The notes beneath the pieces were generated by a model that saw only the letters and a program-made list of their open reading frames with translations, ran no database searches and was not told the origin of the DNA. Positions 1 through 7,615 of a stretch of 12,412 nt of DNA are shown here, in pieces (positions within the stretch are counted from its first letter, which is position 1; each line of letters opens with the position of its first letter). The stretch lies in NCBI RefSeq assembly GCF_040605455.1, contig NZ_JBEXCV010000204.1:1-12412 (forward strand), given 5' to 3'. A program made the position numbers and the translations under genes. The DNA comes from Embleya sp040605455. GTDB taxonomy: Bacteria; Actinomycetota; Actinomycetes; Streptomycetales; Streptomycetaceae.

Positions 1-76
1 GACCTCCGCTTTCTATCGGGGTTGAACGTCACTCTTTCCCTCCACGTCGCTCTTCCGTTCTCCCTACCCGGATCCG

Positions 77-445
77 CTACGCGGCGCAGCCGCAGTGGGC
101 ACACTCCCGGACGCCCGCGAACGCCCGGTCGGCGGCCGCGACATCGCGCCCGGTGATCGGCGCGGCCGCGTCGAGGGAGGGCGTCAACGGCCGCGGCGAG
201 GGTTCGGAGGGCCGGTACGGCACGCCCGTGACCGCGTAGTTGTCGACCGTCCTTGCGGGCCTACCGGGATCGCGCACGTAGACGCTCTGCGCACGCGTTC
301 GCCACACCACCAGCACCTCGCCCAGATGCACCGCACACCCCGGCGCACTGTCCTCCGCCCCGCCGCAGGCCGCCACCCACCCGAGCAACAACGTGCCCGT
401 GTCGTCGGTCGGACCGTCGCAGTCGTGCCGCGATCGCGCGCCCAA
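77..445 (-). CDS. Hypothetical protein, start uncertain, possibly 5'-truncated
   Basis: I do not recognise this protein. The frame has a strong G/C preference at third codon positions from about position 440 down to the TAG stop at 77-79, which supports real coding. The product is about 122 residues. It contains several cysteines, including a HDCDG motif near the N-terminus and a C-terminal CAHCGC motif that could bind metal, and a hydrophobic stretch around GEVLVVW. The only in-frame start is a TTG at 445 with no clear ribosome binding site. Upstream of it the same frame stays open to about 536 but loses the G/C third-position signature, so the true N-terminus may be missing or frameshifted. 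It lies about 180 bp downstream of the 627-1163 gene on the same strand and could share its transcript. Function unknown. Confidence 0.5.
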   Translation of the reverse strand: MGARSRHDCDGPTDDTGTLLLGWVAACGGAEDSAPGCAVHLGEVLVVWRTRAQSVYVRDPGRPARTVDNYAVTGVPYRPSEPSPRPLTPSLDAAAPITGRDVAAADRAFAGVRECAHCGCAA

Positions 446-626
446 CGGACACGCCCGACCGGACCGGCCTGCTCCCGGTCCTCGACCTGCTCGCGTTCGG
501 CCACACCCTGCTCCTGTCGTCGGTGGAGCTCACATCCTGACCCGATCGACGCCGGCGCCGGGGCGGAACCGAGGAACGGCCGCGGCATCGCGCCGACACC
601 GGACCCGGACCCCCACACGGCGCAGT

Positions 627-1163
627 TCACCGCCACTGCGCCGGGCCATCTTCGTCCGGCCGCCCGGAGGATCGTGGGCCGAGGAGGTGTTCGAGGGTGT
701 GGTCGGGGTGTGTGGCGTGCTCGATGGCGTCGTCGATCGCCTCGGCCAGCACGTGCAGCTGCTCGACCCACCCCGGGCAGGTCATCACCCGGGTGGCGAT
801 GCGGGCGCAGCCCGCGAGGGTGACCACGGCGACGGTCTCGGCCAGTGCGAGCGGCACGGCGCCGACGACCGGCCCGGCCGGGCTCTCGTACGGGTCCAGA
901 TAGGGCAGGAACTCGCCCTGAGGGTGCGGGAGCCCGGGGCGGGGTCCGACCTCGGCCGGGCCGTACGGGCTCAACCCGCCCAACGTGTGCTCGACGGCCC
1001 CGGCCAACGCCCACGTCGGCCCACCCGGACGGCCCAGGCCACTCAGCCAGGCACCGGCGCTGCCCCCGGCCGCGGCGATGCGCTCCAACGCCTCACGTTG
1101 CTCCGGCGAGGTGCTCGTCTCAGGGTGGGGGCCGGGACCGCCGTGCGGGGGTGGGTTGCTCAT
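627..1163 (-). CDS. Hypothetical protein, 178 aa
   Basis: I do not recognise this family. I chose the ATG at 1163 (MSNPPPHGG...) because the open frame further upstream reads as low-complexity Arg/Pro-rich sequence typical of a non-coding frame. No strong ribosome binding site precedes it. The first ~25 residues are Pro/Gly-rich and probably disordered. A region with alternating hydrophobic residues follows (VVGAVPLALAETVAVVTLAGCARIATRVM, about residues 100-130), then an amphipathic acidic stretch (EQLHVLAEAIDDAIEHATH). There is no signal peptide and no unbroken 20-residue membrane segment; the hydrophobic part contains Glu and Arg and looks like helices of a soluble protein. It lies upstream of the other small minus-strand gene and could be cotranscribed with it. 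Function unknown. Confidence 0.6.
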   Translation of the reverse strand: MSNPPPHGGPGPHPETSTSPEQREALERIAAAGGSAGAWLSGLGRPGGPTWALAGAVEHTLGGLSPYGPAEVGPRPGLPHPQGEFLPYLDPYESPAGPVVGAVPLALAETVAVVTLAGCARIATRVMTCPGWVEQLHVLAEAIDDAIEHATHPDHTLEHLLGPRSSGRPDEDGPAQWR

Positions 1164-1734
1164 GCCCGGTGAACGAGCGAACCCCGCAACAGGCTGCGCC
1201 AGGAAGACGTGGCGGTCCGGTGTGCGGTCGACATCGATGCGTCTCGCGGTCGACAGGGATGGGCGGGCGCCCGCGAATCCGGACGAATCATCCGGACAAG
1301 AGCGCCGGCGGATCCGCGATCGTGGGAGGCGGAGCGGGTGCCCCAGAAGCTGTCGCCCCGAACCCGATCGGTATCGAGGACCGGGAACCCACCAGACAGC
1401 ACGGCGGCGCCGCGCGGCGCGATGCTGTCCGGTGGGCGAGGCGCATCGGGGCCATGCGGCGCACGCGGCACCACGCCGTGGCCGTGCCCGGCGCCGCGGT
1501 TCGGCGGACGGGGGACGAGAGCCGTCCCGACGGTGGGCGCCCCCCATCGGCGGGTACGGCGCGGGAGTGGTGGCGGCGGGGACCTCGCCCGGGTGTCGTC
1601 GACGACGCGTCGATCTCTTCGGACCATCGGGGGTCGGTTGCGGTTCGGACGTGATCGGGAAGCGGCTCGCCCCGCGCTTGTGTCCGCCGAGGAATCCGGG
1701 TGATGGGCTTGGTGTGGGTCGTTACGGTGGTGGG
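1164..1734. other. Gene-free stretch between divergent genes
   Basis: About 570 bp between the minus-strand 178-aa gene and the plus-strand acetyltransferase. Long open frames exist on both strands, but all are rich in Arg/Pro/Gly/Ser and none shows a sustained coding pattern, so I regard them as spurious. Promoters for both flanking genes presumably lie here, but I see no confident -35/-10 pair. A short direct repeat of ATCCGGAC occurs near 1278-1300. Confidence 0.5.
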
Positions 1735-2323
1735 GTGAGTGCCGAGCAGTTGTCGAGTCCCGCCGTCGGATCCCCCGGTTCGGTGTGGGTGTCGGGTCGT
1801 GGTGTGGTCCTGCGTGATCTCGTCCCCGCGGATGTCCGCGCGGTGGGGGAGGTGTTCGACGCGGAGGTGGTGCGGTTCCTGGGGTTCGGGGTGCGTGACG
1901 AGGCGGCGACCCGCGCCTATGTGGAGGAGAACATCGAACTCGCCCGGCGGGAACCGCGGACGAAGTACCTGCTCGTGATCGAGTCCGTCGAGGACGCCGC
2001 GGTGGTGGGGACGATCGCGTTGGTCGTCGAGTCGCCGGGCGTGGGCAGCGTGGGGTTCGCCGTGCGGCGGTCGGCGTGGGGCCGCGGCTACGCGGGCGCC
2101 GCCCTTCAGGCGCTGTTGGGGTTTGCGTTTCTCCACGGTGGGTCTGCATCGGGTGTGGGCCGGGCACGAGCCGGACAACGCGGCGTCGGGCCGGGTGTTG
2201 AAACGGTCCGGGATGTACCTCGAGGGGACGCGCCGTCAGGATGTGTTCCTGCGGGGCGCGTGGCGGGACACGATCGTGTACGCGGCGCTCGCTCCCGAGT
2301 GGCAGTCCGACTCCGCGCGTTGA
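1735..2323 (+). pseudogene. GNAT (RimJ/RimL-like) acetyltransferase, frameshifted
   Basis: This encodes a Gcn5-related N-acetyltransferase of the RimJ/RimL type, a cytosolic enzyme that transfers acetyl from acetyl-CoA to an amine such as a protein N-terminus or a small molecule. It starts at a GTG (1735) as MSAEQLSS. The fold is visible: an early VVLRDLVPADV strand-turn, then the acetyl-CoA loop WGRGYAG followed by AALQALLGFAF. At 2128-2130 the run TTT reads as one base too many. Past it the expected C-terminus continues only in the next frame: VGLHRVWAGHEPDNAASGRVLKRSGMYLEG, then RGAWRDTIVYA, ending at TGA 2321-2323. The rejoined protein is about 195 residues, normal for the family. The C-terminal half is undamaged, so this is either a very recent mutation or a sequencing error. 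It converges on the XRE gene, with 7 bp between the two stops. Confidence 0.85.
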
Positions 2324-2330
2324 GGCCTGT

Positions 2331-3698
2331 TCAGGCGGTGCGCAGGGCGGGGCTGTTGCGGGCCTTGTCGAGGTAGTCGCGCACGGCGGGCACGTTCCGG
2401 TGGGGCGCGAGGAGGGTGACGGTGTCGCGGACGTGGTCGAGTCCGCGGCCGGAGTTGATCTCGTCGAGGAGGTCCAGGGCGTGGTCGCCGTGGGCGCACG
2501 CGGCCTCGATCTTGCCCTGCTGGACGAGTGCGGTGCTCATGCGGGACAGGTAGAGGACGTGGGTGCGGGTGTAGTCGTCGCCGTAGGTGCGGTCGGCCTC
2601 GGTGAACAATTCCTGCGCCCGTTTGGGGTCGCCGAGGTCGAGCATGCAGCTCCCGGTGAGCATCAGGATCTCCGGGCGCATGATCCAGTACGCCCAGGGA
2701 GGGTCGTCCTCGCCGGGACCGTCGCCCACGAGGTCGGCGGCCCGGTTGAGTTCGCGAAAACACGCGCCGGCGTCGCCGGTCTTGGACAGGGCGCGGGCGC
2801 GGCGGGCGGCGAGCATGGCGTCGATGGCCGGGGTGGAGTTCCCGCGCACCGCGGTCTGGGCGGTGCGCACGAGGTTGTCGGCGTCGCGGGGGTGCCCGGT
2901 GCTGTAGGCCTGGATGGCCATGAACGCCAGTGTGTTGGCGCCCAGTTGCCGGTCCCCGCTGGTCTGGGCGGCGCGGAGCGCGGCGTGGTAGCAGGTCTGG
3001 GCTGCGGCGTGCCGGCCGACGTCGAAGCGCCCCCACGCGGCCATACGCCCCAGGTCGGCGGCGGCCGCGAACAGACGCCGGGCCTGGGCGTCGGTGTAGG
3101 TGCAGGCGCCGAGGAGGTGGGTGACCAGGGCCAGGGCCGCGTCCGTCTCCCCCAGGAGGTCACCGCCGCCCAACGCGTCGTCGGCGTGTTGGAGTTCGAG
3201 GATGTGCGCCTCGATCCGGGTCAGCAACGCGGAGCCGACACGGCGCCCGCGGGTGACGGCGTGGGCGGCCTCGGGGTCGGCGGTGAGCCAGCCGTGGAGC
3301 ACGGCCGACAGGGTGCCGCCGGTGATCGTCAGGAATGCCCGCCGGTCCATGTGCGCGCTCCTTTGCACACCCTCCAGTGCGGCCACGGTACTGCGCACGG
3401 TCCACGGTGCGTAGAGGTCGGGGCGCTCGACGGGGATCCACTCCGGCCACGGGATCGCCGCACGGTCGCCGTCGGCGACACCGAACAGGACCGCGAGCAA
3501 CTGCTGTGCGGGCGGGTCGGGTTCGTGCCGGCCGTTCTCCCACGTGGACACGGTGCGTTTGGTGGTGGCGATGTTCACGCCCCGCGTGGCCCCGAGCGCA
3601 CACAGCCGGTCGGCGAGGCCCTGCTGGGACCAGCCCCGATCACGGCGCACCTGCACCAGGGGATGACGTGCTCCGGGAACCACGACCGGTGCCTCCAT
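2331..3698 (-). CDS. XRE-family regulator with TPR-like sensor domain
   Basis: A 455-residue cytoplasmic transcription factor. Residues about 12-76 form a Cro/C1-type helix-turn-helix (VQVRRDRGWSQQGLADRL, then TVSTWENGRHEPD). A linker includes HMDRRAFLTITGG at about 115-126. From about 160 to the end the protein is a run of Ala/Leu-rich helical pairs of TPR type (for example ACFRELNRAADLV and AQELFTEADRTYGDDYTRTHVLYLSRMSTALVQQGKIEAACAHGDHALDLL). Such actinobacterial XRE-TPR proteins are usually ligand- or peptide-responsive regulators. It is transcribed divergently from the precursor/radical SAM operon across a 248-bp gap, so it is the likely regulator of that operon; this is inference. The ATG at 3698 has no clear Shine-Dalgarno. 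A TACCGT -10-like box about 10 bp upstream would fit a leaderless transcript. Confidence 0.85.
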   Translation of the reverse strand: MEAPVVVPGARHPLVQVRRDRGWSQQGLADRLCALGATRGVNIATTKRTVSTWENGRHEPDPPAQQLLAVLFGVADGDRAAIPWPEWIPVERPDLYAPWTVRSTVAALEGVQRSAHMDRRAFLTITGGTLSAVLHGWLTADPEAAHAVTRGRRVGSALLTRIEAHILELQHADDALGGGDLLGETDAALALVTHLLGACTYTDAQARRLFAAAADLGRMAAWGRFDVGRHAAAQTCYHAALRAAQTSGDRQLGANTLAFMAIQAYSTGHPRDADNLVRTAQTAVRGNSTPAIDAMLAARRARALSKTGDAGACFRELNRAADLVGDGPGEDDPPWAYWIMRPEILMLTGSCMLDLGDPKRAQELFTEADRTYGDDYTRTHVLYLSRMSTALVQQGKIEAACAHGDHALDLLDEINSGRGLDHVRDTVTLLAPHRNVPAVRDYLDKARNSPALRTA

Positions 3699-3811
3699 AC
3701 GCGCGGACGGTAGCGCATCCCACCCTCATCGAGAACCCACCCGCGCCTGCGCCGTCGGCCCCCACCGCGCCGCCGCCCGGCCCGTGCCGCGTCTCGCTCC
3801 CGGGTGGGGGC

Positions 3812-3841
3812 TTGACACCCTCCCCCTGCCCCCGGTGTGAC
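3812..3841 (+). promoter_or_regulatory. Candidate promoter of the precursor operon
   Basis: A consensus-like -35 box TTGACA lies at 3812-3817. It is followed after 18 bp by TGTGAC (3836-3841), a weak -10 candidate. This would place the 5' end about 100 nt before the precursor ATG at 3947. It lies in the only sizeable non-coding gap upstream of the operon, shared with the divergent XRE gene. Only the -35 box is a good match. Confidence 0.4.
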
Positions 3842-3946
3842 CGCTTCGCGCCACCGGCCCGGGCGGCTTGTCTGGAAGGGCGACACCACCGCCCGGCGAC
3901 ACGCCGGACGGTGCTCCTGGGACATCACGGACGAGAGGAACCAAAC

Positions 3947-4180
3947 ATGAGCCAGCAGGCCATCGAGGCGCCCACCACCACCGAGCCGCTGACCGCGACG
4001 TCGATCGCCGGTGTGATCGAGGTCGCCGCCCGCGTTACCGCCGCCGGTGACCGCCTGGTCATCGAGGCGGTCCACGAGGTCGCCGACGGCGCCCACCAGG
4101 TCCTGTACACCGTCGTCCCCGGCTACGCGGCGCCCACCGCGCAGACCGCCGAGGCCGACCCGCCGCAGTGCTCCTTCTGA
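3947..4180 (+). CDS. Candidate RiPP precursor peptide, 77 aa
   Basis: A 77-residue peptide starting at ATG 3947 with a good ribosome binding site (GAGAGGAA, 3933-3940). The N-terminal part (MSQQAIEAPTTTEPLTATS) is polar and Thr-rich. The middle (about 20-60) is helical or strand-forming and well structured for so short a protein (GVIEVAARVTAAGDRLVIEAVHE, then VLYTVVPGY). The tail is flexible and ends PPQCSF. The only Cys is residue 75; aromatic residues are Y54, Y60 and F77. It is the first gene of an operon with two radical SAM/SPASM enzymes, which is how precursors of radical-SAM-modified peptides are encoded. The core is probably the C-terminal 15-20 residues, where Cys, Tyr or Phe could be cross-linked. 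It does not carry the FxSxx tail of the Fxs system, and I know no named family for it. Role inferred from context and size. Confidence 0.7.
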   Translation: MSQQAIEAPTTTEPLTATSIAGVIEVAARVTAAGDRLVIEAVHEVADGAHQVLYTVVPGYAAPTAQTAEADPPQCSF

Positions 4181-4231
4181 ACTCCTGACCCGCCGTCGGC
4201 GCCGGCGTGAACACGCGCCGACCACACCACC

Positions 4232-4272
4232 CCGCGGGGCGGCCCGGCGCATCTCGCCCGGCCGCCCCGCGG
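4232..4272 (+). terminator. Strong hairpin between precursor and first maturase (attenuator candidate)
   Basis: Two 18-nt arms, 4232-4249 and 4255-4272, pair with a single mismatch around the 5-nt loop CATCT. The stem is almost all G-C. No U-run follows, so it is not a classic intrinsic terminator. It sits 52 bp after the precursor stop and 30 bp before the first maturase start, where partial termination or 3'-end protection would give more precursor mRNA than enzyme mRNA. The hairpin is directly visible; the role is inferred. Confidence 0.65.
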
Positions 4273-4302
4273 CCCGTCCGGCCCATCCTCAGGAGGCTGC
4301 CC

Positions 4303-5709
4303 GTGTCGACCTTCCCGCCCGACGCCGAGCTGCGGCGCCGTTTCGTCCACCGCCCCGAGTTGTCCCTGCTCTACAACCGCGCCCACGGCCTGGAGCACCG
4401 GCTCAACCCCGCCGCGCAGATCATGGCCGCCGCCGTCCTCGCCCGCTCGGACACCGAAGCAGCCGGGCCCGACGTGTCCCCGGCCCGGCGGGCGGCCCTC
4501 GCGCTGGCCCTTCCCATCGAGCGTGCCGCCGCCGACCTGGCCGCGTTCTGGGACACGATCCTGACCGCCCCGGATCGGCCCCGGCCCGTGCGCAAGTCCG
4601 GCGCGCCGGCCGACTGGGCGGCCGTCGACGTGCCGTTCCCCCTGGCGTTGGAGGTGGAGATCACCGCCGCCTGCAACTGGCACTGCACGTTCTGCTACAA
4701 CACGTGGAAGGTGTCCGACACGCTCGGGCAGCGCTCCGCAAGCGTCACGGGCACCGCCCCCGGCCTGCACCTGCCCCTGGACACCGCCCGCCGCATCCTG
4801 GACCAGGCCGCCGCCGGCGGGTGCCTGCGCATCCGACTGTCCGGTGGGGAACCCACCCTGCACCCGCAGTTCCGCGAGATCGTCGAACACGCCAGCGCGG
4901 CCGGCTTCGACCTGGAGTTGTTCACCAACGGTGTCCGCGTCGACGACGCCTTCGCCGCGTGGCTCACCGCCCGCCGCGTGCGCGTCCTGCTGGTCTCCCT
5001 CCACGGCCAGGCCGCCACCCACAACGCCCTCGCCCTCAACCCCGCCGCCTACACCCAGGCCATCGGCGGCATCCGCGCCGGCGTCGCCGCGGGAATGACG
5101 GTGATGGCCGAGGCCCTGGTCTCCGCCGACAACCTCGCCGAGATGCCCGCCATGGTCGACACCCTGCGCGAGCTCGGCGTCGCCCACGTCTCCTTCATGC
5201 CCTACGTGGCAACCGGCCCCAACGACCCGTGCCGCCCGGTCGCCGCGAGCGCCGTCGCCGACCTGATCACCCACTGCCGCGAACGCACCGCCGGGACCGT
5301 CGACTTCCGCGTGCCGTGCGCCCCCCGCCACTGCCTCACCGACACCCCCACCGCCATCACCGCCCCCGTGGACGAGGCGTTCGACGACCACTGCGCGGCC
5401 GGCCTGCTGTGGGGGAGCGTGTCCTACGACGGATACGTACGGCACTGCCCGCACACCGGCGTCGTCGCCGGCCACGTCGACGAGGGCATCGCCACCGTGT
5501 GGACGCAGCGGATCGTCCCCACCGTGCGCGCGGCCTTGGAGCCGGACAACGACGCGTGCGGTGGGTGCGGCCAGTTCGCCGCCTGCAAGGGCGGCTGCCA
5601 TCTCCCCAAGGTCCGCGCCTACCCCGGCGTCGAACAACCGCCGCGCCGCCTGCTGCCCCTGGCGACCGCCGCGCCCGCCCGGCCCAAGCGTTCGGAGGGG
5701 AACCGATGA
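4303..5709 (+). CDS. Radical SAM/SPASM peptide maturase with N-terminal RRE-like domain (A)
   Basis: A 468-residue iron-sulfur enzyme starting at GTG 4303, six bases after an AGGAGG site. Residues about 12-90 (LSLLYNRAHGLEHRLNPAAQIM...) resemble a PqqD-like precursor recognition element. The radical SAM core follows, with the [4Fe-4S] motif CNWHCTFC (C124, C128, C131), a GGEP motif at 181-184 for SAM binding, and later barrel strands (LELFTNG, VLLVSLHG). The C-terminal SPASM region has C364, C382, C419, C422, C428 and C432 in the order expected for auxiliary clusters (VSYDGYVRHCPHTG, then CGGCGQFAACKGGC). The likely role is radical modification of the 77-aa peptide encoded just upstream: cross-linking, epimerisation or cleavage cannot be told apart here. 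Its stop overlaps the next start (ATGA), which implies translational coupling. Confidence 0.9.
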   Translation: MSTFPPDAELRRRFVHRPELSLLYNRAHGLEHRLNPAAQIMAAAVLARSDTEAAGPDVSPARRAALALALPIERAAADLAAFWDTILTAPDRPRPVRKSGAPADWAAVDVPFPLALEVEITAACNWHCTFCYNTWKVSDTLGQRSASVTGTAPGLHLPLDTARRILDQAAAGGCLRIRLSGGEPTLHPQFREIVEHASAAGFDLELFTNGVRVDDAFAAWLTARRVRVLLVSLHGQAATHNALALNPAAYTQAIGGIRAGVAAGMTVMAEALVSADNLAEMPAMVDTLRELGVAHVSFMPYVATGPNDPCRPVAASAVADLITHCRERTAGTVDFRVPCAPRHCLTDTPTAITAPVDEAFDDHCAAGLLWGSVSYDGYVRHCPHTGVVAGHVDEGIATVWTQRIVPTVRAALEPDNDACGGCGQFAACKGGCHLPKVRAYPGVEQPPRRLLPLATAAPARPKRSEGNR

Positions 5710-7160
5710 TGGAGGCACCCACCCTCGCCGAACGCCTCAGCCTGACCGACGGCAACGTCCTCACCGACTCCGTCTCGGGCCGCAAACTCGTCCTGGACCC
5801 GGCCGGCGTCGCCTTCTACGACGTGTTCACCCGACACGGCACCGGCCCCGGCGCCCTGCGAGAACTCACGACCCGCTTCCTCGTCCCGCCCGACCGCGCC
5901 GCCGCCGACTACGCGGCGTTCGTCGACCTCATCGACCAGGGCCAACGCTGCGAGGGCTCGATCCTGCCCGGCGCCCACCACGCCGTCCTGGAACCGACGT
6001 CCGCATGCAACGGGCAATGCCCGCACTGCTACCACAACGAACACGGCACCCGCTGGCCCGACGACCAGTTCGCCCGCATCCTCGACCAGGTCGAACGCGG
6101 CGGCATCAAATCCGTGTCCATAACCGGCGGGGAGGTCTTCTCCGCCCACTTCACCGACAAGTTCTTCGCCCTCGCCGAGCAGCTGCGCGAACGCGGCGTC
6201 GCGGTCGCGTCGGTGAGCACCAACGCCACCTTCCTCACCGAGGACGTCCGCGACAAGATCCTGACCGCCCTCCCCACCACCACCGTCTTCCGCATCTCCC
6301 TCGACGCCCTGCGCGGCCCCCTCCTGGACCGCATCCGCCCCGGCTACCGCCACCTGTCCGACCCCTACGCGCCCATCGCCGACCTCGACACCGCCGGCTA
6401 CCCCCTGGTGTGCACCACCAACCTCTTCGGCGAACAAACCGTCGACGGCGTCCTGGAGATCGGCGAACACCTGCGCCGCTACACCAACCTGCGCGCCTGG
6501 AACCTGCGGATGGCCGTCCCCGTGCACTTCGGCACCGGCGAGCGCACCGACAACCCCGCACGCCGCCGCCAACTCTTCGGCACCCGACCACACCCCACCC
6601 TCGGCCTGCGCTTCTACGCCGCCGTGCTCCGCGAACACGCCCGCGCTGCCTACCCCTACGACGTGCGCATGGGCAACCACCTGATGACGTCCGCCCTGCG
6701 GAACCCGCACGTCCTGACCGCCAAAGGCGACGGACACCCCTGCCGCGAGGACGCCGCACTCGTCACCCTCAAGGCGAGCGGCCAGGTCACCCAATGCCCG
6801 ATCCTCACCGAACTCGCCCCCGAACTCACCATGGGCTCGCTCCACGACGACAACGACGTCCTGGCCCCCGGCTACGAGGACCGACTGCCGCTGACCGGCC
6901 TGCACACCACCGACATGGGCTGCCACACCTGCCCCCTCCTGACCCTGTGCGGGGGCGGATGCCGCCTGTACGCCCTCGGCTACGACCAAGGCCTTACCGG
7001 CTGCGACCTCCCCGCCCGCGCACTCCTCACCTGGATGGTCACCGACCCCGACCGCATCCTGCGCGACCACTGGCCCGCCTACCACGCCCGCCTGCTCGCT
7101 CTGCTGCCCGACGTCGAACGCGTCCCCACCGACGCCTCCGCCGCCGGTGGGGACCGATGA
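5706..7160 (+). CDS. Radical SAM/SPASM peptide maturase with N-terminal RRE-like domain (B)
   Basis: A 484-residue second radical SAM protein, clearly diverged from its neighbour. It starts at ATG 5706, within the ATGA overlap, with GGAGGGG at 5694-5700; an adjacent in-frame ATG at 5709 is equally possible. Residues about 18-78 (VLTDSVSGRKLVLDPAGVAFYDVF, then ending DYAAFVDLID) look like a PqqD/RRE module. The radical SAM motif is CNGQCPHC (C101, C105, C108), with GGEV at 141-144. The C-terminal SPASM part has C346, C364, C406, C409, C415, C419 and C433 (VTLKASGQVTQCPIL, then CHTCPLLTLCGGGC). Having two non-identical maturases suggests two successive modifications of the peptide, or a heterodimer. 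Its stop overlaps the next start (ATGA). Confidence 0.9.
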   Translation: MMEAPTLAERLSLTDGNVLTDSVSGRKLVLDPAGVAFYDVFTRHGTGPGALRELTTRFLVPPDRAAADYAAFVDLIDQGQRCEGSILPGAHHAVLEPTSACNGQCPHCYHNEHGTRWPDDQFARILDQVERGGIKSVSITGGEVFSAHFTDKFFALAEQLRERGVAVASVSTNATFLTEDVRDKILTALPTTTVFRISLDALRGPLLDRIRPGYRHLSDPYAPIADLDTAGYPLVCTTNLFGEQTVDGVLEIGEHLRRYTNLRAWNLRMAVPVHFGTGERTDNPARRRQLFGTRPHPTLGLRFYAAVLREHARAAYPYDVRMGNHLMTSALRNPHVLTAKGDGHPCREDAALVTLKASGQVTQCPILTELAPELTMGSLHDDNDVLAPGYEDRLPLTGLHTTDMGCHTCPLLTLCGGGCRLYALGYDQGLTGCDLPARALLTWMVTDPDRILRDHWPAYHARLLALLPDVERVPTDASAAGGDR

Positions 7161-7615
7161 CGGGCGGCCGAACGACGGAGCAACCACCCGCGCCCCCCGT
7201 CGACGCCGGCCCCGGGCCGTTGATCACGCTCGGTGTCATCCGCACCGGGTACGCCACACGTGAGGACTGCCCGCGCCGGCCGTGGAGCCGCCCCGAACCC
7301 GCGCGCATCCACCTCGCGCCCGCCTACGCCGACATCGTGCTGGGCCTGGTCCCCGGGGTGCGCCTGTTCGTCCTGTGGTGGGGACACCAAAGCGACCGTG
7401 ACATCCTCACCCGCCCCGTCGTCCACGACGCCCCACCGATCGGCGTGTGCGCCTCGCGCGGCGTCCACCGCCCCAACCCGATCGGTGTCACCCTCGCCGA
7501 AATCCTCGACACCGCACCCGGCGTCGTCACCGTCCGCGGCATGGACTGCGTCGACGGCACGCCGTTGCTCGACCTCAAACCCGCGCTCACCCTCGCCGGC
7601 ACACACCTGCAATAG
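7157..7615 (+). CDS. TsaA/TrmO-family SAM-dependent methyltransferase-like protein
   Basis: A 152-residue protein whose ATG (7157) overlaps the previous stop. It matches the TsaA (TrmO, UPF0066) family: ITLGVIRTGYATREDCPR at 23-40, a VLGLVPGVRLFVLWW core strand pair, GVCASRGVHRPNPIG at 96-110, and the signature GMDCVDGTPLLDLKP at 128-142. TrmO proteins use SAM to N-methylate t6A37 in tRNA-Thr; this short form consists of little more than the beta-barrel SAM-binding domain. Its place as the last translationally coupled gene of a peptide-modification operon suggests a dedicated role, such as methylating the peptide or another small substrate, rather than housekeeping tRNA modification. The family assignment is firm; the role here is inference. 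Confidence 0.85.
   Translation: MTGGRTTEQPPAPPVDAGPGPLITLGVIRTGYATREDCPRRPWSRPEPARIHLAPAYADIVLGLVPGVRLFVLWWGHQSDRDILTRPVVHDAPPIGVCASRGVHRPNPIGVTLAEILDTAPGVVTVRGMDCVDGTPLLDLKPALTLAGTHLQ

Noticed and set aside
985..2376. Long plus-strand frame before the acetyltransferase
   Set aside because: Only the part from GTG 1735 looks like protein; the rest is low-complexity Arg/Pro/Gly reading opposite the real 178-aa gene.
4047..7160. Giant plus-strand frame that would fuse upstream sequence to the second maturase
   Set aside because: The first half is an Arg/Pro-rich shadow of the peptide and first maturase; the real gene begins at the ATGA overlap at 5706.
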